From: 20CM-2-55-15 sp964633285
GTDB taxonomy: Bacteria > Acidobacteriota > Terriglobia > 20CM-2-55-15
NCBI GenBank assembly: GCA_964633285.1
Contig: CAZWGA010000012.1
Location: 45,355-109,354, forward strand
Length of the DNA stretch: 64,000 nt
Direction: 5' to 3'
The notes under the pieces were generated by a model. The model was not told the DNA's origin and searched no databases. It worked only from the letters and a program-made list of their open reading frames with translations. This document shows, piece after piece, positions 26,903 to 35,287 of the stretch. The stretch's first letter is position 1, and every line of letters begins with the position of its first letter. The position numbers and the translations under genes were made by a program.

Positions 26903-27571
26903 TTATTTTTTGAATTTTTCGTACGTCGCTTCTTCCGGCTTGCAGCCCCATTGTTCGATTTTTCCGCCAGGAAGACGAAGATAGTTGAACGTTTCGGTCA
27001 AGGGTTGAGCCAGGTAAACCGGATCGTCGTGCGTCACGACGATCTGCATTTTGTCGCCGTTGGGAATGAAACGTTCAACGAAGTGCATCTGATCGGATTG
27101 ATAAAGACCCGGAACGCCGAGCGTGTCCATGATGCCGGCCGTCACACCGATCGTTTCAACAACGAGCGTTTCCCCTTCGTAGTGACCCACGGATTTCCCC
27201 AGATGGGGATACTTGCGCACAGCCACCCGCGCATCTTTCACGGCCAGACCTTTCTTTAAGGGCACGCGCCGCCGCACATCCATGAATTCGTAATTGACCT
27301 CGACGTAGTCCGAATGCTGGCGCACCTCGATCGGTGGCGATGGCGTATGCATCACGCGCGTGATGCTGGCGGGTTTGCACTGAAAGTCGGGATCGTCTTT
27401 TTGAAAGTCATAAGCTGCGCGTTTCTTTTCGCCTTCCGGAGTCAGTTTCAGATTGGCGATGTCCGCTCGCAGTAAGATCCAGACGCCGTCCATCTCCGCG
27501 CGCTTGCCTTCGGCTGCGTGGAGAGGCCACGCGATCGCCAGCATGAATCCGGCGGCGAGCCAGCCTTTCAT
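26903..27571 (-). CDS. Secreted protein of the DTLVVET family (second of three)
   Basis: A 222-residue exported protein with a signal peptide (about 1-19, ending PLHAA). It shares the core of its neighbours in shortened form: DFQCKPASITRVMHTPSPPIE, then YEGETLVVETIGV and near the end LPGGKIEQWGC. The family has no assigned function. Its ATG overlaps the stop of the DUF6152 gene by four bases (ATGA), so the two are translationally coupled and probably act together in the periplasm. Convergence with the 25982 gene leaves no spacer between the two stop codons. Confidence 0.72.
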   Translation of the reverse strand: MKGWLAAGFMLAIAWPLHAAEGKRAEMDGVWILLRADIANLKLTPEGEKKRAAYDFQKDDPDFQCKPASITRVMHTPSPPIEVRQHSDYVEVNYEFMDVRRRVPLKKGLAVKDARVAVRKYPHLGKSVGHYEGETLVVETIGVTAGIMDTLGVPGLYQSDQMHFVERFIPNGDKMQIVVTHDDPVYLAQPLTETFNYLRLPGGKIEQWGCKPEEATYEKFKK

Positions 27572-28011
27572 CGCGTGTTCTCCTCGCAGCCCGACTTTCC
27601 TTTTGCGATACCTTCCCGAAACGCCGCGAACCCACAGTCTTTCACGACTGTTCCATCGGGCAGAGTTGCTGTTCGGAAGTATCCGAGATTCGGAAGACGC
27701 TTGCTCGGGCTGACATTCACTGTGATCGTATCGCCCACGTGAATCTTGCTGACGGGAACACTGCGCCGCATCAACGCATTCTTATCCGACCACTCGACGT
27801 AAAATGCCGACACGCCTCCACCGGGCTTTGGGACCTCGAGCGTTATTTGCGAGTGAGGATTTCGAAGGGCGACTTCCTTGACTTTGCCCGTCACATCCAT
27901 GGGTTTTGATGCGTCAAAGTTCGCGGCTACCGAATGGTGGGCCAGCGCGATCGTGCCGGTAAAGATGAGTGCGCCTGTGATCATCGGCGCTGCTGCGCAT
28001 ATTCGATGCAT
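27568..28011 (-). CDS. DUF6152 family secreted protein
   Basis: A 147-residue exported protein. After the signal peptide (about 1-24), which ends just before a His pair (AHHSVAANFD), comes the conserved family text KPMDVTGKVKEVALRNPHSQITLEV, then YVEWSDKNALMRR and HVGDTITVNVSPSK, a small beta-barrel-like fold. DUF6152 proteins are frequent in acidobacteria beside DTLVVET-type proteins, as here; the role is unknown. The start at 28011 is fixed by GGAGG five bases upstream; the longest frame begins 54 codons earlier without support. It overlaps the next gene by four bases. Confidence 0.83.
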   Translation of the reverse strand: MHRICAAAPMITGALIFTGTIALAHHSVAANFDASKPMDVTGKVKEVALRNPHSQITLEVPKPGGGVSAFYVEWSDKNALMRRSVPVSKIHVGDTITVNVSPSKRLPNLGYFRTATLPDGTVVKDCGFAAFREGIAKGKSGCEENTR

Positions 28012-28163
28012 AGAATCCTCCGAAGATACGGGCAGTAGTATAGACGACCGCGTTTGCTCAGGAAGCGCCGAGTTCTTTGGCTGTTGATCTAGCGGCGTTG
28101 TTGTGTGCTGATCGAAAATTCGATTATCAATTAGCACAACACTCATGATACAAAGCGGTTGCC

Positions 28164-29348
28164 ATGATTTCAAGGGATCTTGAAGGCTACTTACAGGATG
28201 TGTCGGGGCGTTATCCCGTCGTCACACTGACCGGTCCGCGTCAGTCGGGCAAAACCACGCTGTGCCGCGAGGCGTTTTCGCAGAAGCCGTACGCCTCGCT
28301 GGAACCGCCGGACCAGCGTGAATTTGCATTGTCGGATCCCCGCGGATTCCTGAACCGCTTTCCGGATGGCGCTGTCATCGACGAAGTCCAACGCGCGCCG
28401 GCGCTCCTCTCCTACATCCAGACGTTGGTGGATGAGAACGCAACCCCCGGCCGATTTATTCTTACCGGCTCGCAAAATCTGGGACTGCTCGAAAGCGTCA
28501 CTCAAACGCTATCAGGCCGCACTGTGCTTTTGAATCTTCTGCCGCTGAGCCTTTCTGAAATTCGGCGATTTCCGCAACCTGCGAACGATGTGCATCATTT
28601 CTTATGGACCGGCGGCTATCCACGCATCTTCGATAAAAGGCTTCCTGCATCAGAATGGCTGGGGAGTTATGTTGCGACCTATGTTGAACGTGATATCCGT
28701 CAGGTGCTTCAAGTCGGCGATCTGCTGGCATTTCAAACATTTCTCCGATTGTGCGCGGGCCGCGTCGGCCAGCTTTTGAATCTCACGGGGCTCGGCGCGG
28801 ATTGCGGGATCACGCATACGACGGCGCGCGCATGGATTTCGGTGCTCGAAACGACTTACATTGCGTTTCGCCTTCCGCCGCTCCACGTCAATATCGGCAA
28901 GCGTCTGATCAAGACGCCGAAGCTGTTTTTCTTCGACACGGGCCTGCTTTGTTATTTGCTGGGAATCCGAACAGCGGACCAACTCGAAGTGCATCCGTTG
29001 CGGGGCTCGATTTTCGAATCCTGGGTCGCGTCGGAAATCTATAAACACTATGTAAATCGGGGCCTGCAGCCTCCGATATATTTCTTTCGAGACCGTTCGG
29101 GAAACGAGGTCGATTTCGTGCTCGATCATGGAACCGGCCTGACAGCGATCGAGGTAAAAGCGGGCCGCACGCCGTCCGCTTCCTATTTTGACGGTCTGAA
29201 TGAACTCCGCCGGCATTTAGCCTCGCGGCGGGGAGGGAAATCCTATCGAGCCGTTGCGGTCTATGCGGGGGATGAAGATCAGACTCGAGCGGACGGAAAA
29301 CTCATTCCGTGGTCCGCCACGGATAAGTTCCCATGGTCCGGAAAATAA
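28164..29348 (+). CDS. AAA-type ATPase with DUF4143 domain
   Basis: A 394-residue ATP-binding protein of the AAA_14/DUF4143 family. Walker A is GPRQSGKTT (residues 24-32), Walker B is VIDE (71-74), sensor-like LTGSQN follows near 100, and the C-terminal DUF4143 domain contains YFFRDRSGNEVDFVL and AIEVKAG. That last segment is the nuclease-like D-x-E-x-K pattern (EVDFV ... IEVKAG) typical of the family. These proteins are widespread, patchily distributed and often horizontally acquired. Some behave as nuclease or toxin-antitoxin-like modules, but no general function is established. The gene stands alone; a tRNA-3'-end-like fragment lies 13 bases past its stop. Confidence 0.87.
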   Translation: MISRDLEGYLQDVSGRYPVVTLTGPRQSGKTTLCREAFSQKPYASLEPPDQREFALSDPRGFLNRFPDGAVIDEVQRAPALLSYIQTLVDENATPGRFILTGSQNLGLLESVTQTLSGRTVLLNLLPLSLSEIRRFPQPANDVHHFLWTGGYPRIFDKRLPASEWLGSYVATYVERDIRQVLQVGDLLAFQTFLRLCAGRVGQLLNLTGLGADCGITHTTARAWISVLETTYIAFRLPPLHVNIGKRLIKTPKLFFFDTGLLCYLLGIRTADQLEVHPLRGSIFESWVASEIYKHYVNRGLQPPIYFFRDRSGNEVDFVLDHGTGLTAIEVKAGRTPSASYFDGLNELRRHLASRRGGKSYRAVAVYAGDEDQTRADGKLIPWSATDKFPWSGK

Positions 29349-29361
29349 TTTTGAATCGATC

Positions 29362-29385
29362 TGGTAGGGCGGGAGAATTCGAACC
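29362..29385 (-). other. tRNA 3'-end-like fragment (possible attachment-site scar)
   Basis: On the minus strand the 24 bases contain GGTTCGAAT followed by TCTCCCGCCCTACCA. That is the T-loop, the 3' side of a T-stem, an acceptor 3' strand and CCA. The 5' half of the T-stem and the rest of the tRNA do not fit: upstream bases ATCGG cannot pair with TCTCC. It therefore looks like a 3'-terminal tRNA fragment of the kind left by integrases that target tRNA ends. It lies just beyond a gene family known to move. Chance similarity is possible. Confidence 0.25.
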
Positions 29386-29468
29386 GATCCGAAGTGCACT
29401 TTGGAGGGCTTGCGATCGGTTTCGCGAGAGGGTCTGCTCCCCAGCCGGCACGTTTCTCGCAGCAAAAT

Positions 29469-30911
29469 TCAAACTGGACCAATACCGAGTTCTTTGGCCA
29501 TGCACACGCTGGTTGAAGCCGAGGCAATGTATTCCCCAAACGGCGGAATGTGAACAAATCCGGCATTGCGATAGAGCGCGATGGCAGCCTGCTGGCGCGT
29601 GCCGGTTTCGAGAACGAGACGCTTGATGCCTAATGCCGGCGCATGACTTTCGAGCGCATCGAGAATCGCGCGGCCCACGCGCCGGCCGCGTTCTTCCGGG
29701 ACGACATACATTCTTTTGACCTCGCCGGTTCCTTCGCTGATGCGGCGGAGGGCGCCGCATCCCACAGGTCTGCCGTTACGCCTTGCGATTAGAAATACCC
29801 CGTGTCCTTCCCGCACTTCTTCTGCGTCGAGGCGGAAATGATTGGCTCCGGGTTCGGGATAGAGCGCGCTCAATTCCGCATTCAGCGCGGCAATCAGGGC
29901 GCTCGCGGTCTCCGACAGGATGCCGGCGCGCGTGAGGACTAATTCGTCCACACGCTCATGTTGCAGGACATCGACACCGCGTGAGGCGAGTTCCCGTGCG
30001 ATGTCTCCTTCCAGGAATTGTTTTGCGCCGTCGTTTCCGCGGAGGGCTCGATCCATGTGACAGAGCGTCAGCCCTCGAACGAAGAGATGGGCTTGATCGC
30101 CGGAGCACAACTCCGCAATCGGCCGCATCTCCTGCTGGATCCATGCCAACTCCGGGGCCCAGACCGTGTTCCGGGCGCTCTCGTGGATTTGTTCGACGTT
30201 ATCCATGAAGTGCATATGATCGGCGCGCCGGAGTATCACCATTTGTTTGGCCGTAGCAGGAGTCCTTTCGAAGATTTCCTCCATTCCGTCCAGCGGCAGG
30301 GAAACGTCATTCTCAGCGGCGAGCAGAAGCGTTGGAATATCGCGGCCCCAGTTGAACGCCAGCTTTGCACGAAGGATTCCGGGCCTCGGATTGGAATTCC
30401 CTCCGGGAGCGAGCGCAACAATGGCCTTGATTTCCGTCATTACGTCCGGAGCAGCAAGCGCGGTCCATCCGCCGAAGCTGTGTCCGGTGATGCCAATCCG
30501 CTCAGAATCGATTTGAATCTCGGAGTCCCAGCTTTCTTCAAGCATGCGGTTGAGAAGGAGGCGAATGTCGGGAACACGATTGGCAATCAGCGCCGCCTGC
30601 CTCGCCGCTTTTTGTTCGAGCGTTTCATCCGGCTGCCGCGTGAGTCCTTTGTTGGCGATTTCAGAATGATCCATCGCCGCGACGACATAGCCGTGACTCG
30701 CCAGGTGCGTTGTCAGAAACGTGGCGCTGCGGCGCCCGCCCCCACTGGCATGCGAGAAGAGAATCAACGGATACATTTCAGGCTGACTTGAGACCGGATA
30801 CCAGACTTCGCACGGAAACCGGCAATTTCGCGCGGTGTCGATGGCTTCGAGCGTGCGCTCGCCGACCGGAAACGGTCCCGGGGCGAACGGCTCGTAGACT
30901 CCATGCTTCAT
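29469..30911 (-). CDS. Alpha/beta hydrolase fused to a GNAT acetyltransferase domain
   Basis: A 480-residue protein. The N-terminal half is a PAF-acetylhydrolase/dienelactone-hydrolase-like alpha/beta hydrolase. It has LILFSHASGGGRRS (oxyanion region, about 49-62) and the nucleophile elbow GHSFGG with Ser145. A candidate acid lies in LLAAEND and a candidate histidine in RRADHMHFMD. The C-terminal part (about 325-478) is a GNAT N-acetyltransferase: FLIARRNGRPVGCGALR, then VKRMYVVPEERGRRVGRAIL (acetyl-CoA loop) and ALYRNAGF. No signal peptide is present, so it is cytoplasmic. The start is uncertain: ATG at 30911 or GTG at 30932, neither with a clear ribosome binding site. The single frame has no sign of a lost stop. 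Confidence 0.8.
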   Translation of the reverse strand: MKHGVYEPFAPGPFPVGERTLEAIDTARNCRFPCEVWYPVSSQPEMYPLILFSHASGGGRRSATFLTTHLASHGYVVAAMDHSEIANKGLTRQPDETLEQKAARQAALIANRVPDIRLLLNRMLEESWDSEIQIDSERIGITGHSFGGWTALAAPDVMTEIKAIVALAPGGNSNPRPGILRAKLAFNWGRDIPTLLLAAENDVSLPLDGMEEIFERTPATAKQMVILRRADHMHFMDNVEQIHESARNTVWAPELAWIQQEMRPIAELCSGDQAHLFVRGLTLCHMDRALRGNDGAKQFLEGDIARELASRGVDVLQHERVDELVLTRAGILSETASALIAALNAELSALYPEPGANHFRLDAEEVREGHGVFLIARRNGRPVGCGALRRISEGTGEVKRMYVVPEERGRRVGRAILDALESHAPALGIKRLVLETGTRQQAAIALYRNAGFVHIPPFGEYIASASTSVCMAKELGIGPV

Positions 30912-31042
30912 GGCAGTAGTCTGAATTTTCACATTGTTGTTATCAAGGCTTTAAACCCGCATCCGATAAAAATGAAAGGCGGGCGCTAAAGGAAACACTC
31001 GCAAACACCGATAGGTTCATCGACGCTCAGGAGACTTGTCTT

Positions 31043-32278
31043 ATGCCTGGAAGCCTCGACAACGAATGTGGATGGTCGCGCGTTCAAACCCTCATCCTGG
31101 CAGGAGGAGAAGGCGAGCGCTTATTTCCGCTCACGTTGAGCCGGCCCAAGCCGGCGCTGCCCTTTGGCGGTTCGTTCCGGATCGTCGATTTTACGCTTTC
31201 GAATTGCGTTCATTCCGGATTGAAGGACGTCACGCTCCTGACGCAATATCGGCATCACGACCTGTACTCCTATATCCGCCGCGGTTGGAGCACTCCGGCT
31301 TGTCTTCCCCCCGCGCCCGGCAGGCGATATCGAGGCACAGCCGACGCCGTGTTTCAGAATCTTTCCATCATGGATTCGAAATGCCCGGACTATGTTCTGA
31401 TTCTTTCCGGTGATCACGTCTACAACATGGACTATCGCGACTTGATCGCCCAGCATGTTGCGACCGACGCGGATGTGACGATCTCGGCCGTCGAACATCC
31501 CCTGCGTGATGCATCGCATTTTGGTGTTCTTGAGGTGGACGATCGATTCCGAGTGAAGGGATTCGAGGAGAAACCGAAGAATCCGCGGCCGCTTGTTTCG
31601 CGGCCGGACCGGGCGTTCATCAGCATGGGAATCTATCTTTTCAAGAGGGAAGTTCTGATTGAAAGACTGATCGAGACCTGTGGACGGCATGAAGGATACG
31701 ACTTCGGTCATCACGTCATTCCATCGATGATCGAATCTTCTCGAGTCTTTGCCTTCGATTTCCGGGACGAGGTTCTCGATACCCCGCGATATTGGCGCGA
31801 CATTGGAACAATCGACAGTTACTACGAAGCAAGCATGGATCTGACCGGGCCCGCCTCGATCTTGAATTCCTGCCTCCATCATCCCATGCCGTCGCGAAGC
31901 AGGTGGATCCGGCCACGCGTTCAAAGCAACAGCCATATCTCGCGAAGCGTGCTCTCGCCGGGAGTCTGCGTGGAAGAAGGAGCGTGCGTCGCAGATTCCG
32001 TGCTGATGCCGGGAGCTCGAATCGGGCGTGGAGCAGTCGTACGGCGAGCCATCATTGAAGAAGGCGTCTATGTGCCGGCGGGCTCGCGTATAGGCGCGGA
32101 CACCGAAGAGGACCGAAAGCGATACGCGGTCAGCGCATCCGGTGTTGTCGTTGCCGGAATGCCGGCGGAAGGCACCAGGTTCGGTCGCTTGATGTGCCAC
32201 CCGAAAAGAATATTGCGAAGCCACCGCGACGCCGGAGGCATGGTGATCAACGGCGCAGCCCTTCGAAGCAGTGCCTGA
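31043..32278 (+). CDS. glgC: Glucose-1-phosphate adenylyltransferase paralogue (second copy)
   Basis: A 411-residue ADP-glucose pyrophosphorylase homologue. The core motifs are LILAGGEGERLFPLT (about 15-29), KPALPFGGSFRIVDF, LSGDHVYNMDY, FEEKPKNPRP and RYWRDIGTIDSYYEA; hexapeptide repeats fill the last third (VCVEEGACVADSVLMPGARI). It is clearly diverged from the first copy at 4876-6099, with a different C-terminal tail containing GRLMCHPKRILRSH. Two glgC-like genes in one genome are known; heterotetramers or a specialised role are possible, but neither can be inferred here. CAGGAG lies ten bases before the ATG. It converges on the sulfotransferase gene. Confidence 0.88.
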   Translation: MPGSLDNECGWSRVQTLILAGGEGERLFPLTLSRPKPALPFGGSFRIVDFTLSNCVHSGLKDVTLLTQYRHHDLYSYIRRGWSTPACLPPAPGRRYRGTADAVFQNLSIMDSKCPDYVLILSGDHVYNMDYRDLIAQHVATDADVTISAVEHPLRDASHFGVLEVDDRFRVKGFEEKPKNPRPLVSRPDRAFISMGIYLFKREVLIERLIETCGRHEGYDFGHHVIPSMIESSRVFAFDFRDEVLDTPRYWRDIGTIDSYYEASMDLTGPASILNSCLHHPMPSRSRWIRPRVQSNSHISRSVLSPGVCVEEGACVADSVLMPGARIGRGAVVRRAIIEEGVYVPAGSRIGADTEEDRKRYAVSASGVVVAGMPAEGTRFGRLMCHPKRILRSHRDAGGMVINGAALRSSA

Positions 32279-32288
32279 CGGGACCAGG

Positions 32289-32969
32289 TCATTTCTTCAG
32301 CAAAGCTTTGATCGCTTCCCGCATGCGGTCCATGTCCATGGGCTTGCTCGGATCATTGCTGCCGTGGGCCGCCATCATCGAGGACATCTCTTCCCTGGAG
32401 TTGACTCGTGGAAAAGGCTCAGTGGGAACCGGAACACCAAGAAAAGCGCACAACGGCGCCCATCCCTGCGAGACCTCATAGACAAGCAAACGTTCGCGAG
32501 GAATGACACGCTCTACTTCCGCATTGTGCTGTTTGAATGCGGCAATCATGAATTCCCGATCATGGATATGCTTGCCGAATTTGCTCCACGCGACTTTGTT
32601 TAGAAAACTTCCCATCGGTGACTGGCTCATCGTTTGAACCGAGCGCTCCGAAAAAATTGTCGCCTGCGTGGATTCAAACCACTTTTCGGGATCGCGAACA
32701 GATAACAAGACTTTTGCATCCGGATAAAATTGCGAGAGCTCTCGCCAGAACGAGCATCCCGGAAAATCTACGGTCGCGGCATATCCCTTGAAAATCGTTT
32801 CCCAGTCCGGATCTCCATCCGCCGCGCGGATCCAGTACGCGGCCGAGCCCGGATTCATCATGACTTCCGCCATGTGATGGCACGGTCCGTAACCGATTTG
32901 TTCGAGCGCGAGTTTGAGTGAAAGCGTTCCTGTACGTCCGAATCCTGCGCCAATGAGTTTGAGTGCCAT
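32289..32969 (-). CDS. Sulfotransferase family protein
   Basis: A 226-residue protein of the Sulfotransfer_4-like family, which would transfer sulfate from PAPS to an acceptor. The 5'-phosphosulfate loop is visible at the N-terminus (GAGFGRTGTLSLKLALEQIG, residues 7-26) and the 3'-phosphate site in LLSVRDPEKWF (about 102-112). There is no signal peptide. The family is common in cyanobacteria, acidobacteria and eukaryotes, with acceptors mostly unknown. PAPS supply would need APS kinase activity, which is encoded at the right end of this window in the cysNC gene. The gene is transcribed toward glgC and away from the cytochrome gene, which starts a separate minus-strand unit upstream. Confidence 0.82.
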   Translation of the reverse strand: MALKLIGAGFGRTGTLSLKLALEQIGYGPCHHMAEVMMNPGSAAYWIRAADGDPDWETIFKGYAATVDFPGCSFWRELSQFYPDAKVLLSVRDPEKWFESTQATIFSERSVQTMSQSPMGSFLNKVAWSKFGKHIHDREFMIAAFKQHNAEVERVIPRERLLVYEVSQGWAPLCAFLGVPVPTEPFPRVNSREEMSSMMAAHGSNDPSKPMDMDRMREAIKALLKK

Positions 32970-32995
32970 ATGCTGTCTCCCGCCGCGATTGTACC

Positions 32996-33922
32996 TTACC
33001 GGGAATAATAGACAGCATCGGCCGGAAGCTTCTCGGTCCGGTAATCCTGTTTCTTGAAGGGATAGGATGGACGCGGTTTGGAATTGATGAAGGCGGCCAC
33101 CTGTTGAGCTTCATGATCCGTGAGAACCGCGGGATTCAGGTAGGGCATTGAATATCGAATGATACCGGCGAGCGTATAGACTCGCGCGGCTCCCGCGCCG
33201 TCATTCCACGAATCCGGTCCCCAAAGCGGTCCGGCTTTCTTATCGCCGATCTGCACGCCTTGTCCATCTTCGCCATGACAATTCGTGCAGTGCTCCATAA
33301 ACAGCGCCTCGCCTTTTTTCGCGTCCAGTTTTTCGACAGGAATCAGGTTCGATGCCGCGATCACGTTTTGCCCCCGCCACGCGGGATTCTTTCCGACTTC
33401 CGATCCCCACGCCAGCCACGTAATGTAAGCCGAAAGCGCGAGAACTTCCTTCGAAGAAGTTGTGGGAGGGTCGTCTTCCGCGGCTCCCGTCGCATTCTCG
33501 CTTCGAAGAAAGCAATCCACAACGCGATCACCCAGCGTGTACAAGCGCCCGGACCTCTTGTTGTATTCGGGGAACATTCCCGCAACACCGACGAGTGGAA
33601 GCGATCGTTCGCGCTGCCCTCCGTTCAGGTGGCAGTTGTTACAGGAAACTCTCCCCGGCGCGAAACGCGGGGCTTCCTGTGGAGTGTTGGTAAAAATGCG
33701 AAATCCCCAGCGGATATCGTTCGAGAGTTTTGAATCATCCAGGGTTCCATCCGTGAGCGGGTTCTTCGGAAAAACCCACGCCGTCGCCATTGTGGTTCGA
33801 GAGGAAACCAATGGTCCGCTCAGCTTGTAGCCAAACACAAGTGCGTTGGGATCCGTGGGACGAGAACATGCCGCGATGCAGGCGGCGCAGAACAGGACAA
33901 GGATTCCAGCAATCTGTCTCAT
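32996..33922 (-). CDS. Diheme c-type cytochrome lipoprotein (thiosulfate dehydrogenase-like)
   Basis: A 308-residue exported cytochrome. The lipobox IAAC (Cys19) predicts a lipoprotein. Two heme c sites are present: CNNCH in VSCNNCHLNGGQRERSLPLV (about residue 90) and CTNCH in FMEHCTNCHGEDGQGV (about 220), with the distal-methionine candidate SMPYLNP. The order of an unusual N-terminal heme domain and a class-I C-terminal cytochrome resembles TsdA/SoxA-like diheme proteins, so thiosulfate oxidation or tetrathionate reduction is a possibility. A generic electron-transfer role is equally open. The start at 33922 gives the clean lipoprotein signal; the longest frame begins 15 codons upstream. 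It is divergent from pabB with 65 bases between. Confidence 0.83.
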   Translation of the reverse strand: MRQIAGILVLFCAACIAACSRPTDPNALVFGYKLSGPLVSSRTTMATAWVFPKNPLTDGTLDDSKLSNDIRWGFRIFTNTPQEAPRFAPGRVSCNNCHLNGGQRERSLPLVGVAGMFPEYNKRSGRLYTLGDRVVDCFLRSENATGAAEDDPPTTSSKEVLALSAYITWLAWGSEVGKNPAWRGQNVIAASNLIPVEKLDAKKGEALFMEHCTNCHGEDGQGVQIGDKKAGPLWGPDSWNDGAGAARVYTLAGIIRYSMPYLNPAVLTDHEAQQVAAFINSKPRPSYPFKKQDYRTEKLPADAVYYSR

Positions 33923-33987
33923 GAGATACCGCGTGTATCTTAACAACTCCCGGCCCGCCCGGCGCAATTTCAGGTACGCTTTCCTGC

Positions 33988-35277
33988 ATGAGCGCTGTCA
34001 GGAAAGAGCTGGAGTTGACCTTCAGTCCGATCGAGGTTGCGGCCGCTTTTCGGAATCGGGATCATTTTGCATTTCTCGATTCTTCTCGAAACGACCCGGA
34101 GCAGGGCCGACACTCCATTCTGGCGTGGAATCCGGTTCAAGTGTTCCGGACCAAAGGTGAAGACCCGTTTCCATCTCTCGACAAGCTGCTGCAGTCTGGT
34201 ATCGGCGCAGGCGCCATCGGTTATTTCAGCTACGATCTCTTTCGTTACCTCGAAGACTACCCTCTACTGAACGCGATCGACGATCTGATGCTTCCCGACT
34301 GTTGCCTTGCCGTTTATGAAACCGTCATGTTTTTCGATCACGCGAGGAACCGTTGGGAAATTGCCGCGGCATCTCCGGACTTGATCGAAAAGCGAGTTGG
34401 TGAGATTCAGAGCCTGGTGCGGAACCATCGGATCGAGCGCGCTGCCAGGGTTCAAGCCGGCCCGCAAGAATCGAACATGACGAAGGCGCAGTACGTTTCC
34501 GCCGTCCGGAAGGCGCTGCGTTACATCGGTGCAGGCGACATTTATCAGGTGAATCTCTCGCAGCGATTCAGTCAGACGTTTCAAGGTTCATCGTTCGATC
34601 TGTTTATGAATTTGCGCGAAGTGAGTCCATCTTTCTACGGAGCGTATCTGAACTGCGGGGATCACGCCGTCATCAGTTCCTCGCCCGAGCTTTTTCTGAA
34701 GCGTGAGAACGACGAGATCGAAACGCGCCCGATTAAGGGGACCCGGCCGAGAGGCAGAACAAAAGCTGAAGACGAGGTCTTCGAAAGCGATCTGATCGGG
34801 AGCGAGAAGGAGGCGGCGGAACTCACCATGATCGTGGATCTCGAACGCAATGATCTCGGACGGATCTGCGAATTCAACAGTGTCGAAGTTGCGGCGCATC
34901 GATATATCGATCGGCTGCCGGCCGTCTTTCACACGGTATCGACGGTGCGCGGAAGACTCCGGACAGGCACAAGCGTGGTGGATATTCTGCGCGCGACATT
35001 TCCCGGGGGATCGATTTCAGGCTGTCCTAAAATTCGCGCGATCGAGATCATCGATGAACTGGAGCCGGTGCGCCGGCATGTCTACACCGGAGCCATTGGA
35101 TACATCGGCCCTGACGGTGAGCTGAAGCTCAATATCGGGATCCGCACGATGACCGTTGTCAATAATCGGGTTTACTACCAGGCCGGCAGCGGAATTGTTG
35201 CGGACTCGGATCCTGAAAAAGAATACGAAGAAACTCTTCAGAAGGCCGTGGGAATGCGGCGCGCCCTGGAGATATGA
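33988..35277 (+). CDS. pabB: Aminodeoxychorismate synthase component I
   Basis: A 429-residue chorismate-utilising enzyme. With a glutamine amidotransferase it makes 4-amino-4-deoxychorismate, the precursor of p-aminobenzoate and folate. The catalytic lysine signature PIKGTRPRGR (Lys250) marks PabB, since anthranilate synthases carry PIAGT at this place. Other blocks are YQVNLSQRF, LSSSPELFLKR-like text, IVDLERNDLGRIC and the C-terminal GGSISGCPKIRA. There is no fused lyase or amidotransferase domain. The pabC-type lyase gene faces it ten bases away on the opposite strand, an unusual layout because the two are normally codirectional or fused. No pabA is in the window. Confidence 0.92.
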   Translation: MSAVRKELELTFSPIEVAAAFRNRDHFAFLDSSRNDPEQGRHSILAWNPVQVFRTKGEDPFPSLDKLLQSGIGAGAIGYFSYDLFRYLEDYPLLNAIDDLMLPDCCLAVYETVMFFDHARNRWEIAAASPDLIEKRVGEIQSLVRNHRIERAARVQAGPQESNMTKAQYVSAVRKALRYIGAGDIYQVNLSQRFSQTFQGSSFDLFMNLREVSPSFYGAYLNCGDHAVISSSPELFLKRENDEIETRPIKGTRPRGRTKAEDEVFESDLIGSEKEAAELTMIVDLERNDLGRICEFNSVEVAAHRYIDRLPAVFHTVSTVRGRLRTGTSVVDILRATFPGGSISGCPKIRAIEIIDELEPVRRHVYTGAIGYIGPDGELKLNIGIRTMTVVNNRVYYQAGSGIVADSDPEKEYEETLQKAVGMRRALEI

Positions 35278-35287
35278 GCTTTGTGTC

